A DNA stretch of 64,000 nucleotides, from assembly GCF_018424605.1 (NCBI RefSeq), contig NZ_QTKT01000004.1:248001-312000 (forward strand), in the 5' to 3' direction. This document shows, piece after piece, positions 35,892 to 47,930 of this stretch. Position 1 is the first letter of the stretch. Every line of letters begins with the position of its first letter. The position numbers and the translations under genes were made by a program. The stretch is from Marinobacter lipolyticus. GTDB lineage: Bacteria > Pseudomonadota > Gammaproteobacteria > Pseudomonadales > Oleiphilaceae. The notes beneath the pieces were generated by a model. It did no database searches, had not been told where the DNA came from, and was given only the letters and a program-made list of their open reading frames with translations.

Positions 35892-38164
35892 GCTTCGATG
35901 CCGGTGGTTTCGAACAGGCAATAGCCGTTTCTGCCGCCTTGCTTGGCACGGTACATTGCCTGATCGGCCTGCCTCAGTAGCTGGTCGCCATCCAGCTCCA
36001 CGGTCTGGGGATACAGCGCCACGCCAATGCTGGCCGACACCTCGACCAGGTGATCCGCCACCCACACCGGCTCGGCAATGTCCGCCAGCAGCCGTTTCAG
36101 CAGATTCTCCAGGCTGGCGCGATCCTCCACGTTGACGATGATGGCCGCAAATTCGTCACCCCCCAGCCTGGCCAGAGTGTCTTCTTCCCTCAGGGTGGAG
36201 CGCATGCGGCTGGCAACCTCCACCAGCAAGTCGTCGCCCGCACTGTGCCCGAACGCATCGTTCACCGGCTTGAAGTGATCCAGATCGATATAGACGACCG
36301 CGAGATGGTCGTTCTGGCGCCGGGCCTGGGCCATCGTCTGCTGTAGCCGGTCGGCAAACAGCGAGCGGTTGGAGAGCCCGGTCAGCGCATCATAGTGTGC
36401 CATGGTCCGCAGCTGGTCTTCCTGTTTCTTGATGGCACTGATATCACTGTAGATGCCCACAAAGTGGGTGACGTTGCCCTGCTCGTCATAAACGGCGCTC
36501 ATGGTCAGGGCAAGGTTGAGGGGGGGGCCATCGGATCGCTTCCATTCGAACTCGCCCGACCAGAACCCGCGTTCCCGGGTGGCCTGGAGAACCCCCGACC
36601 CTTCTTCCAGCGGCAATGGCGGCAACCGTCCCGCAGTCTGTGCGCGAGTGCGGCCGGTCATTGCGCCATAGGCGGTATTCACCTCAACCACCATGCCATG
36701 CTCGTCGGTAATCACGATGGCTTCGCCCACATGATCGAAAACGCTGGCAGCCAGCCGTTGTCGCTTTTCGGCCTGCTTTCGCCGGGTAATGTCATAGAGC
36801 GCGCACAGCAGCACATGCTCGTTCTCGCCGCCCCCGTCGATCGGCGCCAGCGTCATTTCCACCCATAGCTCTGAGGTGTCGGCCCGCTGAAACAGCCATT
36901 CGCCAGTTTCAACCGCGCCGCGGTGGACCCGGTTCATCGTGTCGGAAATTTTCCCCGTGGAGCTCAGACCATCGGGCTGCAATGACGGCAGAAACGACGC
37001 TACCGATTTGTTCGTCAGCGACGCCCAGGACTCGTAACGTAGCAATTCCACCGCCGCGCGGTTGGTATAGAGGAACTTGCCGTCGCGGATCATCACCATT
37101 GGTTGCGGCCAGCTCAGGATAAGCCGTCGCAGTCGCCGTTGCGACGTGGCAAGCTGACGTTTCTTGCGGCCCAGCCAGAGAGACGATGCCAGCAACAGCG
37201 TCATCAGCACGGCAATGGCAATCACCCACAGCCGGTACTGATGAAACGCGTCCAGCCAGGTAAGCTGAGGGGCCTGATCGTAGGGCGCTACCCGGATATC
37301 CCGCGCCAGCTGCTCCACCGACTGATAGTCCGCCGGCGGTGCAAACCCCGCGATGCCCGCGGCTCGGGCCGCCGGATCGTTCCGATTCAATGAAAACAGC
37401 GCCGCAGCAACGCGCCGGACAAGGCGCTGGTCCACGTGGGGCAACGCCACCAGAGGCCATTCCGGATAGAGTCGGGTCGAAACCCGGAAAGGAAAACCGG
37501 TCAGATTCTGCGGATTCAGCACCTTGAGCTGATCGCCCAGGCGGGGGTTTTCCGTCAACATGTCCTCGATAATGCCGGTGCGGATGAAACCCGCCGCCAC
37601 GTCACCGTCCACCACCGCACGAACCACCCGGTCGTGACTGCCCAGCAATTTGATGCGACTGCCCCGGCGGACGTCGATGCCCGCCTCCTTCAGCTCCAGC
37701 AACTGGCTCTGATATCCCCCCAGAAAATGAATGCCGGGGCTGGCAATCATCTGCCCGGCCAGGTCTGTCAGCTCATTAAGATCGTCGCGCTGGCTGCGGG
37801 TAATAATCACGCCCCCGACACTCGCCGTGCTGGTGGCCCCGGACCGTCTTAGCACGGTGGCCAGCACGCCGGTGACGCTACGCTCACTGCGGATCACCAG
37901 AAAATGGCTGGGGTTAGTCAGAAACAGGTCGAGCTGGTTTGCCGCCAGCGCACGATTCATATCCTCCTGGCCGAGCACCTGAAGCCGCACAGTCAGCCCG
38001 GTTTTCTCACTCAGGTACTCCGCCAGCGGCTGGTATTTGCTCATCACGATGTCGACGGGGCGATAGGCAAAGACGCCAAGGGTCAGTTCATCCGCGGCCA
38101 GGGCAAGGGGGGCCTTCACCGCCATACTCAGCCCCAGCATCAGCAACAGGAGGAGGCGTTTCAC
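35888..38164 (-). CDS. Diguanylate cyclase with periplasmic PhnD-like sensor and PAS domains
   Basis: A 758-residue sensor. After a signal peptide comes a PhnD-like binding domain (about 25-260; LTLGVFAYRPVDIVMSKYQPLAEYL), a transmembrane helix (about 313-335), two PAS domains, and a GGDEF domain with GGDEF at 668-672 and an RxxD inhibitory site (REED, 659-662). It should make c-di-GMP in response to a periplasmic ligand, by similarity a phosphonate- or phosphate-like anion. GTG is the preferred start, overlapping the upstream lipoprotein stop by 4 nt (GTGA); an in-frame ATG 11 codons earlier is the alternative. Confidence 0.88.
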   Translation of the reverse strand: MKRLLLLLMLGLSMAVKAPLALAADELTLGVFAYRPVDIVMSKYQPLAEYLSEKTGLTVRLQVLGQEDMNRALAANQLDLFLTNPSHFLVIRSERSVTGVLATVLRRSGATSTASVGGVIITRSQRDDLNELTDLAGQMIASPGIHFLGGYQSQLLELKEAGIDVRRGSRIKLLGSHDRVVRAVVDGDVAAGFIRTGIIEDMLTENPRLGDQLKVLNPQNLTGFPFRVSTRLYPEWPLVALPHVDQRLVRRVAAALFSLNRNDPAARAAGIAGFAPPADYQSVEQLARDIRVAPYDQAPQLTWLDAFHQYRLWVIAIAVLMTLLLASSLWLGRKKRQLATSQRRLRRLILSWPQPMVMIRDGKFLYTNRAAVELLRYESWASLTNKSVASFLPSLQPDGLSSTGKISDTMNRVHRGAVETGEWLFQRADTSELWVEMTLAPIDGGGENEHVLLCALYDITRRKQAEKRQRLAASVFDHVGEAIVITDEHGMVVEVNTAYGAMTGRTRAQTAGRLPPLPLEEGSGVLQATRERGFWSGEFEWKRSDGPPLNLALTMSAVYDEQGNVTHFVGIYSDISAIKKQEDQLRTMAHYDALTGLSNRSLFADRLQQTMAQARRQNDHLAVVYIDLDHFKPVNDAFGHSAGDDLLVEVASRMRSTLREEDTLARLGGDEFAAIIVNVEDRASLENLLKRLLADIAEPVWVADHLVEVSASIGVALYPQTVELDGDQLLRQADQAMYRAKQGGRNGYCLFETTGIEA

Positions 38165-39120
38165 ACCGGACTCCGCGGCAGGAAGGAGGCATTGCACAAG
38201 CGGTCAAGATCCACCGGTTGCGCCATCAGGCCTTCTTTGAGCAACAGCGCCTGGAGATTTCCCGCCGCCTTGTCGACCTGTCCCTCAGGGGCCAGGTAGC
38301 GCTGGTTGGTGGAGAGATCCGGGAGGGTGACCGTTCCCAGCGCGTGGCGTACCGCTTCCGGGGTAACCTCCTGGCGGGTGGCCACCCGATAGACTGCGTC
38401 GTGAAAATTCCGTACCAGATGGTTCAGCCCCTTGAAATGCGACACCAGCAGGGACCTCAGGGCACCTTTTCGCTGGCTGATGCGGTCGCGGCGGACCACC
38501 AGCACATCGAAGATGGTTTCCGGCAGGGAACGGCTGTCAAATAACCGTTTCGCCCCCAGGGATTCCAGCACAGAGGCCATGGGTTCGTAGCTGACCGAGG
38601 CGTCAATCTCATTGCGTCGCCAGGCCTGCGCATGCTGGTCAACCGGCAGATCAATCTCCTCAATATCCGCACGCGTCAGCCCCGCTTCCTCAAGCACCTT
38701 CAACAGCATGACCGCCGACACCGCCTGCAGCTCGACGGCCACTCGCCGCCCTTTCAGGTCCCTCAGGCCGGTAATCTCGGGCCTGACCATGACGGCGTCT
38801 GCCCCGGCGGAGACGTTCATCACCGCAATCACCGTCAGCGGTACGCCCTGGGATGACACCCGCAGCGCCTCGTCCAGAGTCATACCGCCAGCATCCAGGC
38901 TGCCATTGAGCAGCCCGGTAATGGTCTCGGATCCGGACGCCGTGCGCGTGAGCGCCACCGAATCACCCAGCCAGCCAAATTCTTTGGCCACGAACAGGGG
39001 TTCGTATCCAATCCAGTGGATCATTCCGACCCGCAACGGCGTTTCCCGCGCGCACCCCGGAATCACGGCACCGGCGAGGGAGGCGGAAGCCAGAAGACCC
39101 ATAAATTGGCGACGGTGCAT
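38161..39120 (-). CDS. SsuA/NMT1-like substrate-binding lipoprotein
   Basis: A 319-residue lipoprotein (lipobox AVIPGC, Cys at 23) of the NrtA/SsuA/ThiY binding-protein type: LRVGMIHWIGYEPLFVAKEFGW and ASGSETITGLLNGSLDAGGMTLDEAL. Such proteins bind sulphonates, nitrate or thiamine precursors, normally for an ABC importer. No permease or ATPase genes lie nearby; instead the gene is translationally coupled to the diguanylate cyclase, so it may present ligand to that sensor. The ligand is not readable. Confidence 0.87.
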   Translation of the reverse strand: MHRRQFMGLLASASLAGAVIPGCARETPLRVGMIHWIGYEPLFVAKEFGWLGDSVALTRTASGSETITGLLNGSLDAGGMTLDEALRVSSQGVPLTVIAVMNVSAGADAVMVRPEITGLRDLKGRRVAVELQAVSAVMLLKVLEEAGLTRADIEEIDLPVDQHAQAWRRNEIDASVSYEPMASVLESLGAKRLFDSRSLPETIFDVLVVRRDRISQRKGALRSLLVSHFKGLNHLVRNFHDAVYRVATRQEVTPEAVRHALGTVTLPDLSTNQRYLAPEGQVDKAAGNLQALLLKEGLMAQPVDLDRLCNASFLPRSPV

Positions 39121-39217
39121 GGAGCGGGCTCCGAAAAGCGGCTGAATTCCAGTGGATTTCCTACCTCATTATGGGTGGGGATTCCCCAGTGCGCCACCGC
39201 TATCATTCTGTTCCTGT

Positions 39218-40132
39218 TCAGAATTCGTTTATTGCCAGGAACAGGCCCATCAATACCGGCGAGAGAAATGACAGTACGAAGCCCGAGGCGATGGCCACCG
39301 GCACGCAGGCCAACCCGCCACTGCTGCGGATGACCGGCAAGGTGAAATCCATGGCGGTGGCGCCGCCGTAACCGATGGCCATGGCCGGACGGCGGCCGAT
39401 GAGCAGGGGGATGATCGCCAGGGCGATGATTTCCCGGATGACATCGTTGAGAAACGCCACACCGCCCCAGGCGGGTCCGAGCGCATCGCCCACCACAATG
39501 CCGGACAGTGAGTACCAGCCAAACCCTGACGCCAGCGCCAGGGTGTGCTGCCAGGGCAAGGCGAATAACGGGGCAAGGGCCAAGCCGGCCAGCAGTGAAC
39601 TGCCAGCCATGGCCAGGGCGATGCCCAGCCCCTGCCGGTTCATCAGCAACTTGCGCAGTGACAGGCCGGCATTGCGGAGCTGGATACCGATCAGAAACAA
39701 CAGCAGCATCAATGACCAGGTCGCCAGGGCTTCCGCCATCGGCAGGGCGGGGAGCAGGAAATAGCCGGCAAGACCTCCGGCGGCCACCGCCGCCAGCGGT
39801 TTCAGGCCAGCCAGAAACAGGCGCTGGTATCCGGGGCGGGGTGCGCTGTCATCCCCGGTCACCGTCATCGGCTGCCAGTGATGAAACAGCCACAGGCCTG
39901 CCAGATTGGCCAGCAGCAGTGCCACCACCAGAGTGGCCACTTGAATGGCCATATCCCCCAGTTGCTCGGCCAACCCCTCCATCTGCCCGAGGCCCAGCCC
40001 CAGCAGGGCGAGAATAAAGTAGACCAGCGCTTCCACGGTGTAATGAATCGCGGTCATCACGCCCCGGTTGTGCAACGGCAGCGCAAAGCCTACGAATAAC
40101 GGGGCAAGAATCAGCAGGGCGCCGGTCAGCAT
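39218..40132 (-). CDS. lysO: LysO-family lysine exporter
   Basis: A 304-residue, about eight-helix membrane protein. GFGWYSLSGIVVGDALGPAW, FLNDVIREIIALAIIPLL and GYGGATAMDFTLPVIRSSGG are the diagnostic segments of the LysO (DUF340) family, which exports L-lysine and its toxic analogue thialysine. It lacks the usual riboswitch-like leader, and lies downstream of two small genes and acnA on the same strand. Confidence 0.88.
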   Translation of the reverse strand: MLTGALLILAPLFVGFALPLHNRGVMTAIHYTVEALVYFILALLGLGLGQMEGLAEQLGDMAIQVATLVVALLLANLAGLWLFHHWQPMTVTGDDSAPRPGYQRLFLAGLKPLAAVAAGGLAGYFLLPALPMAEALATWSLMLLLFLIGIQLRNAGLSLRKLLMNRQGLGIALAMAGSSLLAGLALAPLFALPWQHTLALASGFGWYSLSGIVVGDALGPAWGGVAFLNDVIREIIALAIIPLLIGRRPAMAIGYGGATAMDFTLPVIRSSGGLACVPVAIASGFVLSFLSPVLMGLFLAINEF

Positions 40133-40164
40133 GGTGTCCTCGAAACAGAGTGGGCAGGGGGCAA

Positions 40165-40542
40165 TCAGCCGATGGGTTCGTACTGATCAGGATCAAACAG
40201 ATAGCGGGCATCGATGGCCATGCTGTCGGTGCGGAGGCTGCGGGCCAGCCGCTGCGCCATGACCGACCAGACCACATGGTCTGCAGGCCGGGGATCGTAG
40301 TCGTCTTCCAGAAGCGCACCGGCAATGGCGCGGAGCACCGCTTCCGCCCGACCGACGCTGTGGTAGGGTCCCTGACAACGCTGCTTCTGCGGCTGGCCGG
40401 CGTCGGTACCCGTCAGTGCCACCACCGCCCAGGTGCTTTCGCCCACCTGCTTCACATACAGCTCAACCCGCCGTTCTTCGCGCACCAGCACCAGTGCCCG
40501 CAACGGCGCGCGGCCATGGAAGTAATGAAGTTTCACCGTCAT
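40165..40542 (-). CDS. Uncharacterised 125-residue protein
   Basis: I do not recognise this family. It is soluble, mixed alpha/beta, with aromatic-rich N-terminal MTVKLHYFHGR and a basic central strand (EERRVELYVKQ). Coding appears real: it fills the gap between lysO and the DUF2288 gene, on the same strand, 12 and 32 nt from its neighbours, with normal codon composition. No signal peptide or membrane helix is seen. Confidence 0.65.
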   Translation of the reverse strand: MTVKLHYFHGRAPLRALVLVREERRVELYVKQVGESTWAVVALTGTDAGQPQKQRCQGPYHSVGRAEAVLRAIAGALLEDDYDPRPADHVVWSVMAQRLARSLRTDSMAIDARYLFDPDQYEPIG

Positions 40543-40554
40543 ACCCAGGGACCG

Positions 40555-40875
40555 TCAGTGCAGCGCATCGTCACCCCGATCCTGCACCAGCACCCAGGGC
40601 GCCACTACCACCGCCCACAACTCGGTGTTGGCGTCGTACCAGGCGCGGGCGCGCTCCGGGGACACATCGCCAATGCGGTTCTCTGCCATCCAGCGCTGGA
40701 ACTGACCCGCATTGTCCGCCGCCAGTTCCGCGGCGACATCCAGCAGGTCCAGATCGGGTTCCACCCGCACCACGTGACCGCGGGCGTAATAGGTCTGCAG
40801 GTCATGCCAGCCGATCCGCGAGGTTTCCAGGTTCAGTTTTGCAAGCAGTTCGTCCCGGGACGAGGTAGACGACAT
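40555..40875 (-). CDS. DUF2288 family protein
   Basis: A 106-residue small soluble protein. ELLAKLNLETSRIGWHDLQTYYARGHVV and LWAVVVAPWVLVQDRG match DUF2288, a conserved gammaproteobacterial family without known function. It is the second gene after acnA (49 nt gap) in the same direction, so it may be made from the acnA transcript. Confidence 0.8.
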   Translation of the reverse strand: MSSTSSRDELLAKLNLETSRIGWHDLQTYYARGHVVRVEPDLDLLDVAAELAADNAGQFQRWMAENRIGDVSPERARAWYDANTELWAVVVAPWVLVQDRGDDALH

Positions 40876-40924
40876 GGTGATGCCTCGGCAACGTCAGTGT
40901 TTCTGTGTTGCCTTCAGCTTACCA

Positions 40925-43687
<2,763 letters not shown>

Positions 43688-44025
43688 GTGGTGCCTCCTT
43701 GTTCTTTGGAATCCAGTGTATCCGGAAGGCTGGGAGACGGTTGCCGCGTGGCGTTCCGGCAAGGCTCCGCGATGGCCCGTAAGCGTCACGAATTCATTAC
43801 GGTTTTTGAAGTTACTAATAACTATTGCACCGATTGGTCAGAGTTCAACCCAAGCACGGTGAATGTTCGGTATAGGCCCGGGAAATACTGTGTTACAACA
43901 GGCAAACAATTCCTACGGCGAACCGAGCGATAGGTCGCTACTATAATAATTGCCACCGACAGGTATTCCCTGGCCGGCATTCGTTCGTATGGTGCCTCCC
44001 CGTTGATCCATTGCAGAGGTGGGTT
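43688..44025. other. Divergent intergenic region between acnA and the MHYT kinase
   Basis: 338 nt with no ORF I can support. TATAAT at 43942-43947 is a strong minus-10-like hexamer reading toward the kinase, just after a small AGCGA/TCGCT hairpin (43926-43939), but no convincing minus-35 is present at 16-18 nt. Nothing else was recognised. Confidence 0.35.
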
Positions 44026-46932
44026 TTGTCGTTGCTGTCCGCATTTTTCATTGTCTCTGATACCTCGCCGTCACAGCGGGTGTCCGGCGAGTACGATCCC
44101 TGGCTGGTGGCCCTCTCTCTGCTGATTGCGGTCGGTGCCTCTTATATGGCGTTGACCCTCGCCAGCACTGCACGCCGCAGTGGCACACCGTTTATGGAAC
44201 GGTTACACCTGGCCAGCGGCGCGGTGGCTTTGGGGTTCGGCATCTGGTCCATGCACTTTATCGGTATGCTGGCGTTCGAAATGCCGGCCCAGGTGAGTTA
44301 CCTGCCGGGCCTGACCATGTTATCGGCGCTGCCCAGCCTGCTGGCCTCCTGGGTCACACTCAGCCTGCTCGGTCGCCATCAGCTCACCGGATTCCGACTG
44401 GTCAGCGGCGGTGTGGCCGTGGGCGCGGGCATCGGCACCATGCACTATCTGGGCATGGCGGCGATGGAAACCGGGCCTACCCTGCGTTACCAACCCGGCT
44501 TGTTTGTGCTGTCCCTGGTGGTCGCGGTGCTGCTGGGCACCCTGGCCCTGTGGATAAGTTTTGGCCTGCGCCAGAAAACCCGACTCCGTGGCTTCCAGCG
44601 CCGTTTGCTGGCGGGCCTGGTGATGGGGCTGGCCATCGCAGGGATGCATTACACCGCCATGGAAGCGGCGCAGTTTATCGGCACAGCGGACCCCACGCTC
44701 TCCCCCGGTGACACTCGCCAGACCACCCTTGCCCTGGTGGTGGCGTTGATCACCGTCGCCCTCAGCCTTATGGCAGCCGGGGTCAATGCCATCGCCCGCT
44801 ATCGGGCACTGTTCCGTCGCAGCGAAGAAACCGCCAGCGAGCTGCAGACCGTGATTGATGCGGCGGTGGATGGCATCGTCAAGATATCGGATCGCGGGGT
44901 GGTGCTGTCGTTCAATGAGTCCGCCGAGCGGATGCTTGGTTACACCGCCGCGGAAGTGGTGGGCCGCAATGTCAGCATGCTGATGCCCAATCCTCATCGC
45001 GATGCCCACGATGGCTACCTGAAAAACTACCTGCGTACCGGTGAACGCAAGATCATCGGTTCCGGCCGTGAGGTCTGGGCGCTGCACAAAGACGGACACC
45101 AGTTCCCGGTTCGCCTGGCCATTGGCGAATCCCGGCTCGGCGGCGTCAGCACTTTTGTCGGCTTTCTGACCGACATTTCCGAGCGCTACCGCATGGAGAC
45201 GGACCTGCGTCAGGCCAAGGATGCGGCGGAAGCGGCCGCCGCCGCCAAAACCGCCTTCCTGGCGAACATGAGCCACGAAATCCGCACCCCGATGAACGCC
45301 ATCATCGGCTTCACCGAGCTGGTGCTGGACACGCCGTTGAGCGAACCGCAAGTCCGGCATCTGGGCATCGTCCGCAACTCGGCCAGGTCGCTGCTGGCGC
45401 TGCTGAACGATATTCTTGATACCGCCAAGCTGGACAGCGGTCGAACCGAGCTGGAAATCCGTGACTTCAGCCTGCGTTCCGTGTGCGAGCAGATCCTGGC
45501 CACGCAATCTCTGAACGCGACCCGCAAGGGCCTGCAGCTTGAGCTCGATTACCGGGTGTCCGAGTTTTTCAAAGGCGACCCCCTTCGCATCCAGCAGGTG
45601 GTGCTGAACCTGGTCAGCAACGCCGTCAAATTCACCAACGCCGGCAGAGTGACTCTGGGGGTGGAGCAGTCGACACCGGATGACGTGGTGATCACCGTCG
45701 CGGACACCGGCATTGGCATTCCCGCGGATCGCATCGGCAGTATCTTCGAGCCCTTCACCCAGGCCGACTCCAGCATGACCCGCCGGTTTGGCGGCACCGG
45801 CCTGGGCACCACCATCGCGCGTCAGCTCACCGAACTGATGGGCGGGCAAATCTCGGTCACCAGCAGCCCCGGAGAGGGCAGCACCTTCCGGGTTGTCCTG
45901 CCATTGCCGGCGGGCGCGGCGGTCAGCGCTGACGGAAACACGGATCTGGAAACCGACCTGCCACCGCTGGCCGTGCTGGTGGCCGATGACGTGCCGCAGA
46001 ACCTGGAGCTGCTGTCGACGCTGCTGACTCAGCGGGGCCACTCGGTAGTCACTGCCAGTAACGGCCGGGAAGCGCTGGCGCAGTGTGAGACCCGACGCTT
46101 CGATGTGGTGCTGATGGATGTGCAGATGCCGGAGATGAACGGACACGAGGCGACCCGGGCTCTGCGCCACCTTGAAACCGAACACCACTGGCCACCGACA
46201 CCGGTTATCGCGATGACCGCCAGTGTGCTGGAAGAGGATCGGCGCGCGGCGATCGAGGCCGGCATGGACGGATTTGCCACCAAGCCCATCAACCTGCCGG
46301 AGCTGTCGGCCGAGATTGGGCGGCTGCTGGGGATCGACGTCGCCCGCGCCAGCCGGCCAGGGGCCAGCGACAATCCGCTCATTGATGAGCAAACCGTGGC
46401 GACGCTCTGGCCCGATACCGCTGAGCATCGGGAGGCGGCGAAACGTTTCCTGCAAGCGCCCGAGAACCAGCCAGACACCCTCAACCTGGACTCTGACCCG
46501 GACAGCCGCGGCGCTCAGGCCCACCGCCTGCGGGGCGTTGCCGCCAACCTCGGGTTTTCCGCCCTGGCCTCAGCGCTGGCGGAGATGGAGCGGGCCCTGC
46601 GACAGGACGGTACGGTCAGTGCCCGCCAATGGCAGACCCTGCTCGACCAATTCCAGGCCGCGACGGACTGGACGATCGCCGGCGCCGACCCGCGCGAGGC
46701 CGGCCAGGCCGCACCTCCGGCCGCCGGACCCACAACGCTCGCGGCCCTCGATGCGCTGATCACCCAGTTGCAACAGGGCGAAATTCCCGAACAGGCGTTC
46801 CGGCGGTTGCAGACCGCTTTGCCCGAGCACTGTGCCGCACCCGCTGCACAGGCACTCGACAACTTTGAACCGGAGAAAGCCGCCGAAATTCTTGCGGTCT
46901 ACCGGCAGACCCTCGCGGAGTCAGAATGCTGA
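44026..46932 (+). CDS. MHYT-sensor hybrid histidine kinase
   Basis: A multi-domain kinase of about 968 residues. The seven-helix MHYT sensor (motifs MHFIGM, MHYLGM, MHYTAM, thought to bind copper and sense a gas or redox signal) is followed by PAS, HisKA (H417 in SHEIRTPMN), HATPase (DTGIGI, GTGLGTTIA), a receiver (D698 in LMDVQMPEMNG) and an HPt domain (H833 in AHRLRGV). A complete internal phosphorelay is therefore present. Start is uncertain: TTG at 44026 with AGAGG upstream is preferred over TTG at 44011. The next gene overlaps by 7 nt. Confidence 0.88.
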   Translation: MSLLSAFFIVSDTSPSQRVSGEYDPWLVALSLLIAVGASYMALTLASTARRSGTPFMERLHLASGAVALGFGIWSMHFIGMLAFEMPAQVSYLPGLTMLSALPSLLASWVTLSLLGRHQLTGFRLVSGGVAVGAGIGTMHYLGMAAMETGPTLRYQPGLFVLSLVVAVLLGTLALWISFGLRQKTRLRGFQRRLLAGLVMGLAIAGMHYTAMEAAQFIGTADPTLSPGDTRQTTLALVVALITVALSLMAAGVNAIARYRALFRRSEETASELQTVIDAAVDGIVKISDRGVVLSFNESAERMLGYTAAEVVGRNVSMLMPNPHRDAHDGYLKNYLRTGERKIIGSGREVWALHKDGHQFPVRLAIGESRLGGVSTFVGFLTDISERYRMETDLRQAKDAAEAAAAAKTAFLANMSHEIRTPMNAIIGFTELVLDTPLSEPQVRHLGIVRNSARSLLALLNDILDTAKLDSGRTELEIRDFSLRSVCEQILATQSLNATRKGLQLELDYRVSEFFKGDPLRIQQVVLNLVSNAVKFTNAGRVTLGVEQSTPDDVVITVADTGIGIPADRIGSIFEPFTQADSSMTRRFGGTGLGTTIARQLTELMGGQISVTSSPGEGSTFRVVLPLPAGAAVSADGNTDLETDLPPLAVLVADDVPQNLELLSTLLTQRGHSVVTASNGREALAQCETRRFDVVLMDVQMPEMNGHEATRALRHLETEHHWPPTPVIAMTASVLEEDRRAAIEAGMDGFATKPINLPELSAEIGRLLGIDVARASRPGASDNPLIDEQTVATLWPDTAEHREAAKRFLQAPENQPDTLNLDSDPDSRGAQAHRLRGVAANLGFSALASALAEMERALRQDGTVSARQWQTLLDQFQAATDWTIAGADPREAGQAAPPAAGPTTLAALDALITQLQQGEIPEQAFRRLQTALPEHCAAPAAQALDNFEPEKAAEILAVYRQTLAESEC

Positions 46933-47909
46933 ACACGAACAAGACACTGCTGCTGGTGGACGACGAACCCGCCAACCTTCAGGTGCTGAGAAACATCCTG
47001 TCGGATCATTACCGGCTGCTGTTCGCCCGTGACGGTGAACGGGCGCTGGAGCTGGCGCGCCAGGAACGGCCGGATCTTATCCTGCTGGATGTGATGATGC
47101 CCGGCCTGTCGGGGTATGACGTTTGCGAAGCGCTGAAACAGCACGACAGCACCGCCGGCATTCCGGTGATCTTCGTGACCGCGCTGGCCGCCGCCGAGGA
47201 TGAAGCCCGGGGCTTTGATCTCGGCGCCGTGGATTACATCACCAAGCCGGTGAGCGCACCTATTGTCCGCGCCAGAGTGAGGAATCACCTGTCCCTGGTG
47301 CGGGTGGACGAACTGGTACAGACCCGGCTTGCGGTGGTCCAGCGCCTGGGCCGGGCAGCGGAATACAAAGACAACGAAACCGGCCTGCACGTCATTCGCA
47401 TGAGCCATTTCTCGCGCCTGATTGCGCTGGAAGCCGGCATGGGCGAGGCCTGGGCCGACACCCTGCTCAACGCTGCGCCCATGCACGACGTGGGCAAGAT
47501 CGGCATTCCCGATGCCATCCTGCAGAAACCCGGCAAGCTGGACGCCGCCGAATGGGCAGTCATGCAGAGCCACGCGGAAATTGGTGCGGAGATCATCGGG
47601 GCCGACGGTTCGGAGCTGCTGAACATGGCGCGGGAGGTGGCCCTCTCCCACCATGAGAAATGGGATGGCAGTGGCTACCCCCGCGGTCTGCAAGGCGAAG
47701 CCATTCCCATTGCCGCGCGCATCGTGGCGCTGGCCGACGTTTTCGATGCGTTGACCAGTGAGCGGCCCTACAAGAAGGCCTGGAGCGTGGACGATGCCGT
47801 CGCCCTGATCCGGGACCAGAGCGGCCACCACTTCGATCCACGCCTGGTGGACGCCTTTCTGCGCTGCCTGCCCGCGATCCTGGAGGTGCGGGAGCGCTGG
47901 CATGAGTGA
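46926..47909 (+). CDS. Response regulator with HD-GYP c-di-GMP phosphodiesterase
   Basis: A 327-residue receiver (phospho-acceptor D55 in LILLDVMMPG) joined to an HD-GYP domain with intact metal ligands: HVIRMSHF, MHDVGKIGIPD, MQSHAEIG, SHHEKWDGSGYPRGL and LADVFDAL. It should hydrolyse c-di-GMP when phosphorylated, most probably by the kinase whose 3' end it overlaps by 7 nt. Together they form a phosphorelay that lowers c-di-GMP. Confidence 0.93.
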   Translation: MLNTNKTLLLVDDEPANLQVLRNILSDHYRLLFARDGERALELARQERPDLILLDVMMPGLSGYDVCEALKQHDSTAGIPVIFVTALAAAEDEARGFDLGAVDYITKPVSAPIVRARVRNHLSLVRVDELVQTRLAVVQRLGRAAEYKDNETGLHVIRMSHFSRLIALEAGMGEAWADTLLNAAPMHDVGKIGIPDAILQKPGKLDAAEWAVMQSHAEIGAEIIGADGSELLNMAREVALSHHEKWDGSGYPRGLQGEAIPIAARIVALADVFDALTSERPYKKAWSVDDAVALIRDQSGHHFDPRLVDAFLRCLPAILEVRERWHE

Positions 47910-47930
47910 GCCGCAGCGCGGGCGGGTTGC

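Noticed and set aside
44320-46524. Long minus-strand open frame opposite the MHYT kinase
   Set aside because: Antisense to a fully explained multidomain kinase; composition is shadow-like and no motif is visible.
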